Positions 16,414 to 26,999 of a stretch of 64,000 bases of DNA are shown piece after piece (within the stretch, counting starts at the first letter, position 1; each line of letters opens with the position of its first letter). The stretch comes from Dyadobacter sp. LHD-138 (GTDB lineage Bacteria > Bacteroidota > Bacteroidia > Cytophagales > Spirosomataceae). Below the pieces are notes generated by a model. It was given only the letters and a program-made list of their open reading frames with translations. It ran no database searches and was not told where the DNA came from. The stretch covers positions 186,001-250,000 of the forward strand of contig NZ_JAVFVU010000003.1 in NCBI RefSeq assembly GCF_030929615.1, written 5' to 3'. The translations under genes and the position numbers were made by a program.

Positions 16414-19400
16414 TTAGAATATTACATTTACTCCAATGTTAAAAACCCGATACACTGGAAAAGTAGCGTAATCGCTGTTTTCAGGTCCAAAATCCTTTGA
16501 TTTCATTTTATCCCACGTAATCAGGTTTTGTCCGCTTACCAAAACCCTCAGTTTTTCGGCGGAAATAACTTTGGAAACATGCAAAGGCAAGGTATACCCC
16601 AGTTCAAGGTTTTTCAGACGGACATAAGAGCGGTTGTAATTGTAATAATCACTGGCTTCATGATTGACCGTTTTGGCCAGCGAAAGTGCGGGAGATGCAA
16701 TTTTCTCACCTTTTTCGTAGCGCTCCTGTGTCCACGCCTCTTTGTGCAACGAACCAAAAACGCCGTCATACGTCGTTTCCCAAACCCCCTGTCCTCCAAT
16801 GATCGAAGCATATTTACCTACCCCCTGAAAAAGAAGGTTCAGGTCAAATCCTTTAAATTTCAGTCCTCCCGAGACTGCATAGGTTGTGCGGGGAATTGAC
16901 CCGTTGCCGATAGGTGCTTTATCACGATCATCAATTTTATGATCACCGTTTAAATCGCGGAATTTCAAATCTCCCAAACGTGGTACGCCAAATCCATAAG
17001 TCAGGTTACTTTGCATAAGCTCTGCTTGTGTATTAAAAAAACCATTGCCGTTGCTGTAATCTACCAGATATCCAAATTCCTGACCGAAGGAATAACCCTC
17101 CTGCCATTTCCTGAAAGCGTAATCCTCCGTTTTTCGTGCTTCATTCCAATTGACGATGGTATTTTTAGCGTAACCGATCATTCCTCCCACAAAAACCGAT
17201 AGATTTCTGTTGACGCTTTTGTTATAATTCACCGATATTTCTACTCCTTTATTTTCAAAAGTTCCTGAGTTGGTCGTGGGATAGTTGCTTAAAGGAATGC
17301 CCTGATAAAGCGGTATAGTAGCGAGCGCGCTTACCACCATGTTATTCATCCTTTCTTTAAAAACATCCACTGAAATATTGAAGGCCTTTAAGAGCCCAAG
17401 ATCAACCCCCAAATTCTGCTTGGTGGCCACCTCCGCCTGAATATTGGGATTCGCACGCTGGTTTTCCTGTACAATGTATTGCAGATAATTGATCGTTCCT
17501 CCCTTTGAAACCGTTACATTATCAAGGTACGCGTACCGGGCCAGCCCGCTTTGGTCATTCGCTGTCTTACCATAAGATGCTCTCAGTTTCAAGTAACTCA
17601 GCAAATGCTGATCACGGAGAAATGCTTCGTTGGAAATAACCCAGGCGCCTGAAATTGCCGGTGTTGCAATAAAACGGTTGCTGCGTGCATATTGCTCTGA
17701 ACCGGAATAACCCAGATCAAATTTTAGCAAATACTTGTTTTCAAACCCGTAAGTAGCCTCAAAACCAGAGCTTACCCGATTATAAGGCAACAGATTCGGC
17801 GAGGAGTTATCAGCCTTTGTCAGGTTTTGATAAAACATATACGCCAGTGCTGAAACATTATGACGGCCAAAATCACGCTTGTAATTCATGGCAATGTTAT
17901 AGGTCAGATGGTAATAATAGGAATGCGACTTACCGTACGCTAGTGGTGTATTATTAGCCGAACCCTTTTTATTAAATCCCAGCGTGGTCGAATCGTTGTT
18001 TCTTACATATCTTTCATAATTCTGCGTTGTGCTTAAACTGCCGACAGAATTGGTCTGATAAGCCATCACACCAGTCAGATTAAGTCCCTTTGTCAAAAAG
18101 CTCATGTCCAGGTCCAATCCAAACTGCGAAGTGATATTGGTAACGGTATGTCTGCGGTAACCCGTGCGGTTCAACATCCCATAAGTCGGTGACTCTACCC
18201 GCTCCGTGGTGATCACCTTTCCACCCGGATCAACGATTTCACCTCCATTGATCACAGCCGGTGTAACCGGACCATAGGTTGTTGGCGGCATCATAAACAA
18301 ACTTCTATACACTTCGTCATTTGAAGCCCCGGGGGTACGTTCCCGTTTCACGTTGCCACTCAACCTGACAAATGCTTTCAGGTAATTGTTCAATTTCATG
18401 TCAATATTAGTACGATAATTTACCCAAACATTGTTGGCGTTAGGATCATATCTGGTTTGGTCCGTTTTAAACTGGCCTCCCTGATGCATGAAATTGATGT
18501 TTGAGAAAAACTGTACTTTATCATTTCCACCCGTCACGTTGACACCAACCCGCTGCATCATGGCAAAATCTTTCATAAACTGGCTGTACCAGTTATTGTT
18601 CGGGTACAATTCCTTATTCTCGCCAGAACGGTAACCAGCAATCTGGGATGGACTGAAAAGATAATTCTGCCCCAGACCATCGTTAAATGCTGCCTGATTA
18701 CGAAGCTGCGCATAATCAGCCGAGTTGTAAAAAGCGGGCTTTGTAGTGACCTCTTGAAACGACTGGTCAAATCGTGTTTTGATCTGCAAACCTCCTTTGA
18801 CGCCTCTTTTAGTTTTAACAACGATCAGTCCGTTTGCACCTTGTATCCCATACAGTGCCTGCGTGGAGGCATCTTTAAGAATCGTGACCGACTCAATTTC
18901 GTTTGCCGAAATGTAATCCAGCGTCTGGTTGCTGTTATAGGAATTTATAATCCCGTCGATGATCACAAGCGGGCCGTTTTTTCTGGCAGAAGAAATACCC
19001 CGGATATACAAGTTCGTATTGGCACGTGACAATTCTGAAAATGTTTCCTGCGTAAACAGACCATTTAACCGGCCGGCCAGCGTTTGCGTAAGATTGGCAA
19101 CCGGGGCCCTTTCCAGTTCTGCACCGGAAACCGTCGAAACCGCCCCGGTAAGGTCCCCTCTTCGTTGTTCTGAATAACCCAGCTGAACGAAATCGTCTTT
19201 ATGATGCGCATCATAAACAAGTTTTACGTCCAATTGTTTGTGCTCGCCGATAGCCAGTTTTTGCAATATGTGACCGGGAAAAGAAAACAATAAAGACTTG
19301 CTGTTGTCATTGACTATGATCGCATATTCTCCATTAATATCCGTAATGCTCCCGTTTCTGCCATTTTCAGATGTAACGATAACACCTTGTAACGGTTTGT

Positions 19401-19527
19401 AATATTCGTCGGTTATTTTTCCATCAACCGCAATGGATATTTCCTGCGCCCGTAACCTGGTTCCGCTAAAAACCAAGATAAAAAACACGAGCACTAACGT
19501 TAAACGATTTTTATATTGCTGTTTCAT
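16414..19527 (-). CDS. SusC/RagA family TonB-dependent transporter (no STN domain)
   Basis: A 1037-residue outer membrane beta-barrel. The signal peptide ends near LRAQ (28). A carboxypeptidase-regulatory-like domain (residues 34-110) is followed by the plug, with NTNLYIRGISSARKNGPLVIIDG and ILKDASTQALYGIQGANGLIVVKTKRG, the SusC signature. The barrel ends in NIGVNVIF with a C-terminal Phe. Unlike the other SusC in this operon, it has no N-terminal secretin/TonB (STN) domain and should not signal to the FecR protein. It imports an oligosaccharide, or another large substrate, with its SusD partner. Confidence 0.95.
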   Translation of the reverse strand: MKQQYKNRLTLVLVFFILVFSGTRLRAQEISIAVDGKITDEYYKPLQGVIVTSENGRNGSITDINGEYAIIVNDNSKSLLFSFPGHILQKLAIGEHKQLDVKLVYDAHHKDDFVQLGYSEQRRGDLTGAVSTVSGAELERAPVANLTQTLAGRLNGLFTQETFSELSRANTNLYIRGISSARKNGPLVIIDGIINSYNSNQTLDYISANEIESVTILKDASTQALYGIQGANGLIVVKTKRGVKGGLQIKTRFDQSFQEVTTKPAFYNSADYAQLRNQAAFNDGLGQNYLFSPSQIAGYRSGENKELYPNNNWYSQFMKDFAMMQRVGVNVTGGNDKVQFFSNINFMHQGGQFKTDQTRYDPNANNVWVNYRTNIDMKLNNYLKAFVRLSGNVKRERTPGASNDEVYRSLFMMPPTTYGPVTPAVINGGEIVDPGGKVITTERVESPTYGMLNRTGYRRHTVTNITSQFGLDLDMSFLTKGLNLTGVMAYQTNSVGSLSTTQNYERYVRNNDSTTLGFNKKGSANNTPLAYGKSHSYYYHLTYNIAMNYKRDFGRHNVSALAYMFYQNLTKADNSSPNLLPYNRVSSGFEATYGFENKYLLKFDLGYSGSEQYARSNRFIATPAISGAWVISNEAFLRDQHLLSYLKLRASYGKTANDQSGLARYAYLDNVTVSKGGTINYLQYIVQENQRANPNIQAEVATKQNLGVDLGLLKAFNISVDVFKERMNNMVVSALATIPLYQGIPLSNYPTTNSGTFENKGVEISVNYNKSVNRNLSVFVGGMIGYAKNTIVNWNEARKTEDYAFRKWQEGYSFGQEFGYLVDYSNGNGFFNTQAELMQSNLTYGFGVPRLGDLKFRDLNGDHKIDDRDKAPIGNGSIPRTTYAVSGGLKFKGFDLNLLFQGVGKYASIIGGQGVWETTYDGVFGSLHKEAWTQERYEKGEKIASPALSLAKTVNHEASDYYNYNRSYVRLKNLELGYTLPLHVSKVISAEKLRVLVSGQNLITWDKMKSKDFGPENSDYATFPVYRVFNIGVNVIF

Positions 19528-19566
19528 ATGATCTATCCTAAATCAGTCAGTTGAAAACTCAGTGTT

Positions 19567-21465
19567 TTACCATCCTTTATTCTGCCAGTCAGCGCCAGTG
19601 ATTGAGCGCATACGATTCGCTTCATTTAACGGGATGGGAATCCACAGAAACTTATTGGTATAATTTTTCCGCTCTACATTCCGTACCAGTTTTCGTCCAT
19701 ATGTGTAAGTCCCGTCAGCCTTCCTGGTAATGTCAGCCGCCGTAATCCAGCGGTCTGTTTTGGCAAGATCACCTGTTGGCAATGTCCAGCGCCGTAAATC
19801 GAAATAACGGTTTTCCTCCATCGCAAGCTCCACCCTTCTTTCATTACGGATCCGCCTGATCAGCTCATCTTTGCTCAGTCCCGTCGGCAGATCAGGCATC
19901 CCGGCCCTAGTCCTGATCTCATTTACAGCGGCCGCGGCGTCAGTGAGCTGCCCTGCTTCGGCTGCCGCTTCGGCATAGTTTAGAATAATTTCTCCCAGGC
20001 GGAACATTTTCCAGTTTGCACCTGCGATCGGGTTATCATTTCCTGAATTTGGATGCAGAAATTTTCTTTCAAAATAACCTGTCCTTGTCGCCCTTCGCGT
20101 GGTAGCATGAGTACCTGTTTGCGGCTCGCCTGCGTAAGTTGCAATAACCCTTGTCCGGTTACCGATCGGAGCCGGATAATTTTCATGTGACTCTGCTGCT
20201 TCGGCAAAATTCCACATCGCCTTTCTTTTGGACCCGTTGTAATAAATGCAAGCGTAAAAACGCGGATCCCGGTTTACATAAGGGTCGTTGGGATTATACA
20301 TTGTATTCGCGGCGTTGTAGTTTGGTTTAAGATGCTGATCATCCAAATATGGATTTTCAAGATTCAATATCGACTTCCCGTCTTTAGTCTCATAGGCGTC
20401 AACCAGCTCTTGCGTTGGGCAGGTACCCGACTTATATCCATCCTGTGCTCCTATTCCATCAATATTCCATACATTACCCTGATTTTCGCGGTTTTGCCAA
20501 ATGGTCTCCCGGTCGACAGGATTGGAAGAATAACGCATCGTCTGAGTAAAATACTCGTTATATAAAGCGGTCTTTTCGTTCTTATCGGGGCCTAAATAAG
20601 CCGTTTCTGACAGGTAAGTTTGGGGCAAATTCACCTTATTGTAAAGTGCATAACCATTGGCTTTCAAATTTTCCAGCGATTTTTTATTGATCTGATAAGC
20701 TTCCTGCCATAAATTCTGTCCCGTATTATTTTGCGGACTGGCAGCAAAAAGTATCATTTTAGATTTGATCGCCTCAGCCAATGCTTTACTCACGCGTCCG
20801 GCTTCTCCCTCGGTAGTTATACGCCAGGGAAGCTCACTGGTTGCCAGCGCAACGTCACAATCTTCGATGATAAATTTCACGATATCGTAGTAACTTTCTT
20901 TCTTGACGCTTGAAAAGTCATCCGAAAAATTGTAAGCCTCGCGCTCAATTGGCAAAACGGCACCGAACCATTTTAATAGCTCTGCATAGTAGTATGCGCG
21001 AAGCAAATGTGCTTCTGCCTTCCAACGTTTTCGGTCCAGTTCACTTTTAACGGTCGCTTTCTCAATGTTGCTGATAAAAATGGTACAGTTCCTGATCGAA
21101 TTCCAGTATCTTGCCCAATACTCGCCATTTCCTGCATCCGCGCTGATATTGGTTACCGGATGATTTGCCGCCGAAGCATCACCATTGTACATCCTGCCAG
21201 ACATAATCCATGATTCTGCTTCGGCATCTGTGTCCCAGGACTCATCACTCCAGTTTACAGGGCCACGGCTCCAGAAGAAATAACGGGTACCTTTGACTGG
21301 AATATTTGAATAACAGCTGTTTAAAAATGCACCAACCTTATCATTGTCGGCGAAGACCTCATCCATAGTCAGTTTACCATCCGGCGCCATATCAAGCACA
21401 TTCTTGCACGAACCCAGGGACAACAGAGCAAATACAAATGTCAATATGATAAATTTCATCCTCAT
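19567..21465 (-). CDS. RagB/SusD family nutrient-uptake outer membrane lipoprotein
   Basis: A 632-residue SusD-like lipoprotein with lipobox LGSC (Cys20), then LDMAPDGKLTMDEVFAD. Core blocks include AHLLRAYYYAELLKWFGAVLP, the C-terminal FRLGEIILNYAEAAAEAG and INEIRTRAGMPDLP-like segment, and RNERRVELAMEENRYFDLRRW. It is paired with the STN-type SusC, whose stop lies 12 bp upstream of this start. It resembles the other SusD here in the N-terminal MAPDGK/LPTDGR region and the C-terminus, consistent with ancient duplication of the pair. Confidence 0.95.
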   Translation of the reverse strand: MRMKFIILTFVFALLSLGSCKNVLDMAPDGKLTMDEVFADNDKVGAFLNSCYSNIPVKGTRYFFWSRGPVNWSDESWDTDAEAESWIMSGRMYNGDASAANHPVTNISADAGNGEYWARYWNSIRNCTIFISNIEKATVKSELDRKRWKAEAHLLRAYYYAELLKWFGAVLPIEREAYNFSDDFSSVKKESYYDIVKFIIEDCDVALATSELPWRITTEGEAGRVSKALAEAIKSKMILFAASPQNNTGQNLWQEAYQINKKSLENLKANGYALYNKVNLPQTYLSETAYLGPDKNEKTALYNEYFTQTMRYSSNPVDRETIWQNRENQGNVWNIDGIGAQDGYKSGTCPTQELVDAYETKDGKSILNLENPYLDDQHLKPNYNAANTMYNPNDPYVNRDPRFYACIYYNGSKRKAMWNFAEAAESHENYPAPIGNRTRVIATYAGEPQTGTHATTRRATRTGYFERKFLHPNSGNDNPIAGANWKMFRLGEIILNYAEAAAEAGQLTDAAAAVNEIRTRAGMPDLPTGLSKDELIRRIRNERRVELAMEENRYFDLRRWTLPTGDLAKTDRWITAADITRKADGTYTYGRKLVRNVERKNYTNKFLWIPIPLNEANRMRSITGADWQNKGW

Positions 21466-21477
21466 AATTTCTGCGGT

Positions 21478-24400
21478 TTAGAAAGTAATGTTCACACCAA
21501 AATTTGCCATCTTAGTTACCGGGTAGCCAATCGAATCATCGTTTTCAGGATCAAGATGGCCCATTTTCAATTTGTCCCATGTAAAATAATTCTGGGCGCT
21601 TATGTAGATCCTCAGCTTCTGCACACCAATTTTTTTCAATGCGTCAGTTGGCAGCGTATAACCCAGCACAATATTTTTCAACCTGATAAAAGAGCGATTC
21701 ATGATGAAAAAATCATTGGCCGTGTGGTTGGTCGTGCTGTGCGTGCTTAAAGCAGGATAGGTTATCTTTTCGTTATTGGCAAAACGCTCCGGTGTCCAGG
21801 CAGTTTTATGGTAGTCGAAATAAGTCCCCCGAATAATATTTTCGTACACGCCTTGCTGCGCATAATTGCTCGAATATTTACCGATCCCCTGGAAAAAAGT
21901 GGTAACATCGAACGATTTGTAATCGAAGGTCAGTGACAACCCATAACTGATCCGGGGAATATTTGAGTATCCGATCGGTGCCCGGTCTTTGTCGTTAATA
22001 ACTCCGTCGGCATTCAAATCCATGTATTTGAAATCTCCAACCCGCGGCTCACCAAAGCCATAAGTTGTCTTTGCCAGATATGCGTCCAGCTCCTCTTTGG
22101 AATTAAAAAAGCCGTTTCCATTGCTGTAATCAATCTTATATCCAAATGACTGGTTTAAAGAAAATCCCGTTTGACGGTAGCTATACGCGTAAGTATCGTC
22201 GCTGGCAGGTTCATCCAGAAACTTCACCTTGTTTTGATTGTATCCGAAATTTCCGCGGATTATGATATTAAATCCCTTCGTAACCGCCTTGTTATAGGTA
22301 AGTTCCAGTTCATAACCTTTATTATCTACAAGTCCCATATTTACTCTGGGAATATTACCCAGTGGCACTCCCTGAAACTCAGGAACGGTCCCCCTTGAAA
22401 TAAGGATATTACTGCGGTGCTCAATAAAATAATCAGCAGATAAACTCAAATCATTAAATAATTGAAGATCAACGCCATAATTTTGTTTTTTTGCAATCTC
22501 CCAGGTCAGATTCGGATTACCCAAAAGTCCTTGATTGATCCCTTGTCCAAGTCCTAAACTACCCAGCGGACCGCCACCCAGCGTAATATTGCTTTGATAA
22601 AGAAACCGGGCATTACCCATTTTGTCGTTGCCAACCTTACCATAAGACGCTCTTAATTTCAGGTTGGTGAGCATACGATTATTTTTCAGGAAATTTTCAT
22701 TGCTCAATATCCAGCCAACAGAAACCGCCGGAAAAAAGCCGAAACGTTGGGAAGGTGCAAACTGCTCGGAACCGTTATAACCAAGGTTGATTTCGGCCAG
22801 ATAGCGGGAGTCATAACCATAGGTCAGACGACCGGCTACACCCAATACATTGTAGGGGATCTCACCGGCCGTTGTTTCCCAAGTATCGCGCTGAGCAAGG
22901 ATCATCCCGGTAACGTCATGTTTATTTCCAAAAACGCGGGCATAATTGATAGAACCCTGCGCGTTGATGTTATATCTGGAATCGGCACCTTTTGCCAGTG
23001 ACAACAAAGTTTCATCCGAGCGTTTCACTGCATAGGTCAATAAATTATTGGTTGGATTTACCTCTGCCAGATAGAGCCGTTCAGATTTCCCACCCTGCAT
23101 AGCCGTTGTAGACTTGGAATCGTAGGAGATCATTGCTTTGATGCTTAATCCCTTTACGAACTTGCCCAGATCCTGTTCAAGACCGAAGGATGCATTCAAA
23201 TTAGACCTCACTTCATTTCTGTAACCAAAACGGTTCATGATTTCAAATGCGGAGCGATCCATGTATCCCGGATCTACGATTTGTCCGGGTTTCACCCCGA
23301 AACCATCAATGGTTGTAGGGCCCGGCGTGATGGGAAGAATGGTCTGCGCCTGATAAAGCAAATCACGCATCATCCAGTTTGTATCATTGTTGTAAAGCCA
23401 GGCAGCAGGCATATTAACACGTTCGATGTAACTGCCGATATTCAGAAATGCTTTCAGGGCTTTGGTAACCTTATAGTCCAGATTGGCCCGGAAATTAAAA
23501 CGATCCATTTTGGCGGAAGGGTCATAACCCAGCACTGATTTCGGCTCCGTATTCAGGTTTCCACCCTGATGCAAAAAGGCACCATTTACAAAATAAGATA
23601 CCTTATCCGTTCCTCCCGTCACGTTCATGTTAATGCGCGTCTGAGGTGCATAGCGGGAAATATATTCACGGTAGTAGTCATGATCAGGATACATGTACTT
23701 TCTTACCATCGCCTTCTTGGCATAATCCGGATCGTTGGGATCCAGCCCGGCAAGCGGATTTGCATATTTATCCATCGTCGCCTGATCGAAAGGAAGAGGG
23801 GTGATCCCGTCATTTTTGGATGCCTCGTTTCTCAGCCTCATATATTCGAGCGAATGAAGACGTTCGGGCTCCCGGGTAAAAGAAGCGTAACTTTGCTCGG
23901 CGTTAATATTTAACTCCGTTTTACCGGCAGTACCCCGCTTGGTTGTGATCAAAATTACACCATTGGCCCCACGGACCCCGAAAACGGCCGTGGCAGAAGC
24001 GTCCTTAAGAATTGAAACCGAAGCCACCTCATTGGCATCCAGTGTCCGGATGTTATCACGGGGAACTCCGTCAATTAGAATCAATGGACTGCGGCCGTTG
24101 GTAGTAGCAGCACCACGCAAATACATGGTTGCGTCATCACGTCCGGGTTGCCCTCCTGCCGATTGAATGGAGGTTAACCCCGGCAAACGGCCGGACAAGG
24201 CATTAGCCAGACTAGCCGATGAATTTTGCCGGAGGGCGTCGCTATTGATCGTCGAGACGGCACCAGTGACAGATACTTTCTTTTGTTCTCCAAAACCCAC
24301 CACTACCACTTCCTCAAGCGCTTTTTCGTCGACGGTCAAAACCACATCAATTGTCGAGTGGTTACCAACCTGGATTTCTTTACTGACATACCCGACAAAG

Positions 24401-24996
24401 CTGAAAATAAGTATCGACGTCTGGTCAGAAACTGAAATCTGATATTCACCATTCATGCCTGTAGAAGTACCTTGGGCCGTTCCTTTCACAACAACACTTA
24501 CCCCGGGCAACAGATCTCCCTTATCATCTGTAACCTTTCCTTTCAGCCTGATTTCTGCATTGGCTTCCTTGGAAAATTCTGCCGTTGAAGCCATGGATTC
24601 ATCGGTTTCACGCGCATGATCCGCCACTGTTCTGGACTTATTTAAAAGTATCCTTCGGTTCCCCGAAATCGAATAATCAATTTTCATCGGTTTGAACAAG
24701 GCGTCAAAAACCGTAGCCAGTTTTTCATTTTTGAAATTCAGCGTCACTTTTCGGTTAGCCTGGATCACTTCAAAACTGTAAATGAATTTCACCTTGCTTT
24801 GGCTTTCAATTTTTTCGAGCACTTTGTCCATGCCCATTTCAGAAACGGATATATTTATACGTTGATTCAAAACCTCCTGTGCCCTCAGGTCTCCGGCTAT
24901 GGAAATACCGATAAAAAGCACCGAAAGTATAACCTGGAGTATAGTGATCCTCATAAGTTTCAATAGAATCTCGTCCCGTTGTCGACGTTTTTTCAT
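21478..24996 (-). CDS. SusC/RagA family TonB-dependent transducer with STN domain
   Basis: I place the start at the ATG ending at 24996 (MKKRRQRDEILLKL), because the preceding 17 codons do not look like a signal region. This gives 1172 residues. A hydrophobic signal sequence is followed by the STN domain (VSEMGMDKVLEKIESQSKVKF, about 50-110), a carboxypeptidase-regulatory-like domain with KGKVTDDKGDLLPGVSV, and the plug with GRSPLILIDGVPRD and LKDASATAVFGVRGANGVIL. The barrel ends in NFGVNITF. The STN domain lets the transporter contact the FecR anti-sigma factor encoded 213 bp upstream, so substrate arrival can switch on this operon. It is the promoter-proximal transporter of two. Confidence 0.95.
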   Translation of the reverse strand: MKKRRQRDEILLKLMRITILQVILSVLFIGISIAGDLRAQEVLNQRINISVSEMGMDKVLEKIESQSKVKFIYSFEVIQANRKVTLNFKNEKLATVFDALFKPMKIDYSISGNRRILLNKSRTVADHARETDESMASTAEFSKEANAEIRLKGKVTDDKGDLLPGVSVVVKGTAQGTSTGMNGEYQISVSDQTSILIFSFVGYVSKEIQVGNHSTIDVVLTVDEKALEEVVVVGFGEQKKVSVTGAVSTINSDALRQNSSASLANALSGRLPGLTSIQSAGGQPGRDDATMYLRGAATTNGRSPLILIDGVPRDNIRTLDANEVASVSILKDASATAVFGVRGANGVILITTKRGTAGKTELNINAEQSYASFTREPERLHSLEYMRLRNEASKNDGITPLPFDQATMDKYANPLAGLDPNDPDYAKKAMVRKYMYPDHDYYREYISRYAPQTRINMNVTGGTDKVSYFVNGAFLHQGGNLNTEPKSVLGYDPSAKMDRFNFRANLDYKVTKALKAFLNIGSYIERVNMPAAWLYNNDTNWMMRDLLYQAQTILPITPGPTTIDGFGVKPGQIVDPGYMDRSAFEIMNRFGYRNEVRSNLNASFGLEQDLGKFVKGLSIKAMISYDSKSTTAMQGGKSERLYLAEVNPTNNLLTYAVKRSDETLLSLAKGADSRYNINAQGSINYARVFGNKHDVTGMILAQRDTWETTAGEIPYNVLGVAGRLTYGYDSRYLAEINLGYNGSEQFAPSQRFGFFPAVSVGWILSNENFLKNNRMLTNLKLRASYGKVGNDKMGNARFLYQSNITLGGGPLGSLGLGQGINQGLLGNPNLTWEIAKKQNYGVDLQLFNDLSLSADYFIEHRSNILISRGTVPEFQGVPLGNIPRVNMGLVDNKGYELELTYNKAVTKGFNIIIRGNFGYNQNKVKFLDEPASDDTYAYSYRQTGFSLNQSFGYKIDYSNGNGFFNSKEELDAYLAKTTYGFGEPRVGDFKYMDLNADGVINDKDRAPIGYSNIPRISYGLSLTFDYKSFDVTTFFQGIGKYSSNYAQQGVYENIIRGTYFDYHKTAWTPERFANNEKITYPALSTHSTTNHTANDFFIMNRSFIRLKNIVLGYTLPTDALKKIGVQKLRIYISAQNYFTWDKLKMGHLDPENDDSIGYPVTKMANFGVNITF

Positions 24997-25209
24997 AGTT
25001 TTGTTCAGGTTTAGGTTTAAATAGAAATCATTCCGAACCTCTCCCAACGCCTACCCAGGCACAAACAGTTTACCAGACTGTTTCAGGGAGATTTTGCAAA
25101 TTTGGAGTCGGTAATGTTACCAGCATTACCGGCTTTTTTTATGAGTCATTTTTTACGCATAGGCGATATAAGTTATAGCGTGAAAATTTTCATTTCTTAT
25201 AAAATCAAG

Positions 25210-26295
25210 TTAAGGTCCGTCGCATCCTGCCGAAATGACTCTGATATTCCCACCTTTTGCTTCAAATTTCGCATTGATCACAGCGCATATCATTTCAAGT
25301 TTTTCGTAAACCGGCTCGTCGCCTAGTTCGGCGGTAATACTGCAATTGGCCGTCAGGTCCTGATCAAAGTCTATGTGCAGACCATACGATTTTTCCAGCA
25401 GGCTGAATACGTCTTTAAGTTTGGTTCTGTTGAAAGAAAAATCATGGGATTCCACAGGAAGGTTAAGCAAAACTGCGTTTTCGATGTTTTTCTTGTTCAA
25501 AGCCAGACTCTTTTTATTAAACGTTACCTGCTGATTCGGATTAAGTATCTGTTTTGTCCCGCCAATCTTCTTCCCTTGTTCTTCTTTTTCAAGAGTTGAA
25601 ACTTCCACTACGCCACTTTTCACTACCAGGGTTATTTCATCATCATCTTCATTGGCCTGAATACTGAAACTCGTCCCGGTAACTTTCGTAAGCATCTCTC
25701 CCGCAAATACATAAAATGGTTGTTGGGGATTTTTACGAACTTCAAAAAAAACCTCCCCTAAAATAAAAACGTCCCGTCTGTCCTTTGCAAATTCTTTGGG
25801 ATAAGCTATTCTGCCTCCTTTTTTTAGTATTACCGAGCTCCCGTCGGGCAGGTTAACCATTTTCACCAGCTGCGATTTATTTTTTACTTCAATGAGCTCT
25901 GGTCCGGCAGACTTTTTGCCCATCGAATAATAAAGCTCCCGTTCTCCGAAGCTCTTTTTCAGATAAAGGCTAACCGAGCCGAGTCCGATAAGCAAGATGA
26001 CCGAAGCGGCCAGAAACCACTTACTTTTCCAGAGAGGAATAACCCGGACTTTCTCCTCCGGTATTTTATTCAGTATCTCAGCAACCTTTAATTTTACCTC
26101 ACCGGGCGAAATGGAATGCGCTTCTCCGCGAACAGCCAGTAAAATGCTCCGGGCTTGCTCCATATTGGAAATCTGATGCGGCGTATTTTCCAGAAAATTC
26201 AGCCAAAAAGAATTAGACTCCTGCAAGTAAACCCAGTCCTGAAACTTCCGGTCTTCCAGCCAATCCTTTACCTCAAAGTTTTGATAATTGTTCAT
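25210..26295 (-). CDS. FecR family anti-sigma factor
   Basis: A 361-residue single-span inner membrane protein. The N-terminal cytoplasmic part (1-120) would hold the sigma factor. The membrane segment is WFLAASVILLIGLGSVSLYL near 130-150. The periplasmic FecR domain (VNLPDGSSVILKKGGRIAYP to about 290) is followed by the C-terminal DUF4974-type domain that meets the STN domain of the SusC protein. It lies downstream of its ECF sigma factor with an 86-bp gap, the usual order in Bacteroidota cell-surface signalling cassettes. Confidence 0.95.
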   Translation of the reverse strand: MNNYQNFEVKDWLEDRKFQDWVYLQESNSFWLNFLENTPHQISNMEQARSILLAVRGEAHSISPGEVKLKVAEILNKIPEEKVRVIPLWKSKWFLAASVILLIGLGSVSLYLKKSFGERELYYSMGKKSAGPELIEVKNKSQLVKMVNLPDGSSVILKKGGRIAYPKEFAKDRRDVFILGEVFFEVRKNPQQPFYVFAGEMLTKVTGTSFSIQANEDDDEITLVVKSGVVEVSTLEKEEQGKKIGGTKQILNPNQQVTFNKKSLALNKKNIENAVLLNLPVESHDFSFNRTKLKDVFSLLEKSYGLHIDFDQDLTANCSITAELGDEPVYEKLEMICAVINAKFEAKGGNIRVISAGCDGP

Positions 26296-26381
26296 GGAAC
26301 GATTTGATTACTCCCTTCTGATACGATGAGTATCCCGGAAACAAATAGTACCCATGAGTATGGAAAATTTTTACTACTTTT

Positions 26382-26999
26382 TCAATGTATTTTTACATTT
26401 GATAAAAATCCTGGCAACAGCGTGAGAAATATAATTGTATGCTGCCAGTATTCACGCAGTTTTTGAAGACCATACTGAAGATAATTAGCCACAGCCTGAC
26501 GATTGAGTCCCATCACTTCGGCAATTTCGTCGTAGGAAAGATTTTGATAAAATTTAAGATACAGTGCTTCTCGCTGACGTTTAGGTAATAGGTTGATTGC
26601 GTGTGCAAGTCGGTCTGTCGTTAACTGATCGGTTTCATGAAGTATCCAGTCCGACTCGGGCGAAAGATCATCGAGCAGATCGTTTTCATTTTTAGAGATA
26701 TCCGAAAAAACAGCTTGCTTTTTAATCCGCCGCAGAAGGTTATTCCTCAACGATTGAAACAGATAAGGTTTAATGCTGTCAATAACAGACAAACTATCCC
26801 GCCTTTCCCATATCTGTAAAAACAGATCCTGTATGCAATCCTTTATCAGCTCCCGATCTTGTGTAAACCGGGTCCCGTAATGGTGCAACGCTGCGTAGTG
26901 ACACTCCGCAATCTCACCAAATGCATTTTTATCGCCGGCAGTAAATTGCTGCCACCGGGTGGACAGGTATAATTCCTGTTGATCTGCTGTTTGCTCCAC
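26382..26999 (-). CDS. RNA polymerase ECF sigma-70 factor
   Basis: A 205-residue extracytoplasmic-function sigma factor of the Bacteroidetes family. Region 2 is visible at about 40-75 (LIKDCIQDLFLQIWERRDSL), and region 4 with its helix-turn-helix at about 142-190 (LPKRQREALYLKFYQNLSYDEIAEVMGLNRQAVANYL). It should be held by the adjacent FecR protein and, when released, transcribe the SusC/SusD operon. It begins the regulatory cassette of the polysaccharide utilisation locus. Confidence 0.95.
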   Translation of the reverse strand: MEQTADQQELYLSTRWQQFTAGDKNAFGEIAECHYAALHHYGTRFTQDRELIKDCIQDLFLQIWERRDSLSVIDSIKPYLFQSLRNNLLRRIKKQAVFSDISKNENDLLDDLSPESDWILHETDQLTTDRLAHAINLLPKRQREALYLKFYQNLSYDEIAEVMGLNRQAVANYLQYGLQKLREYWQHTIIFLTLLPGFLSNVKIH

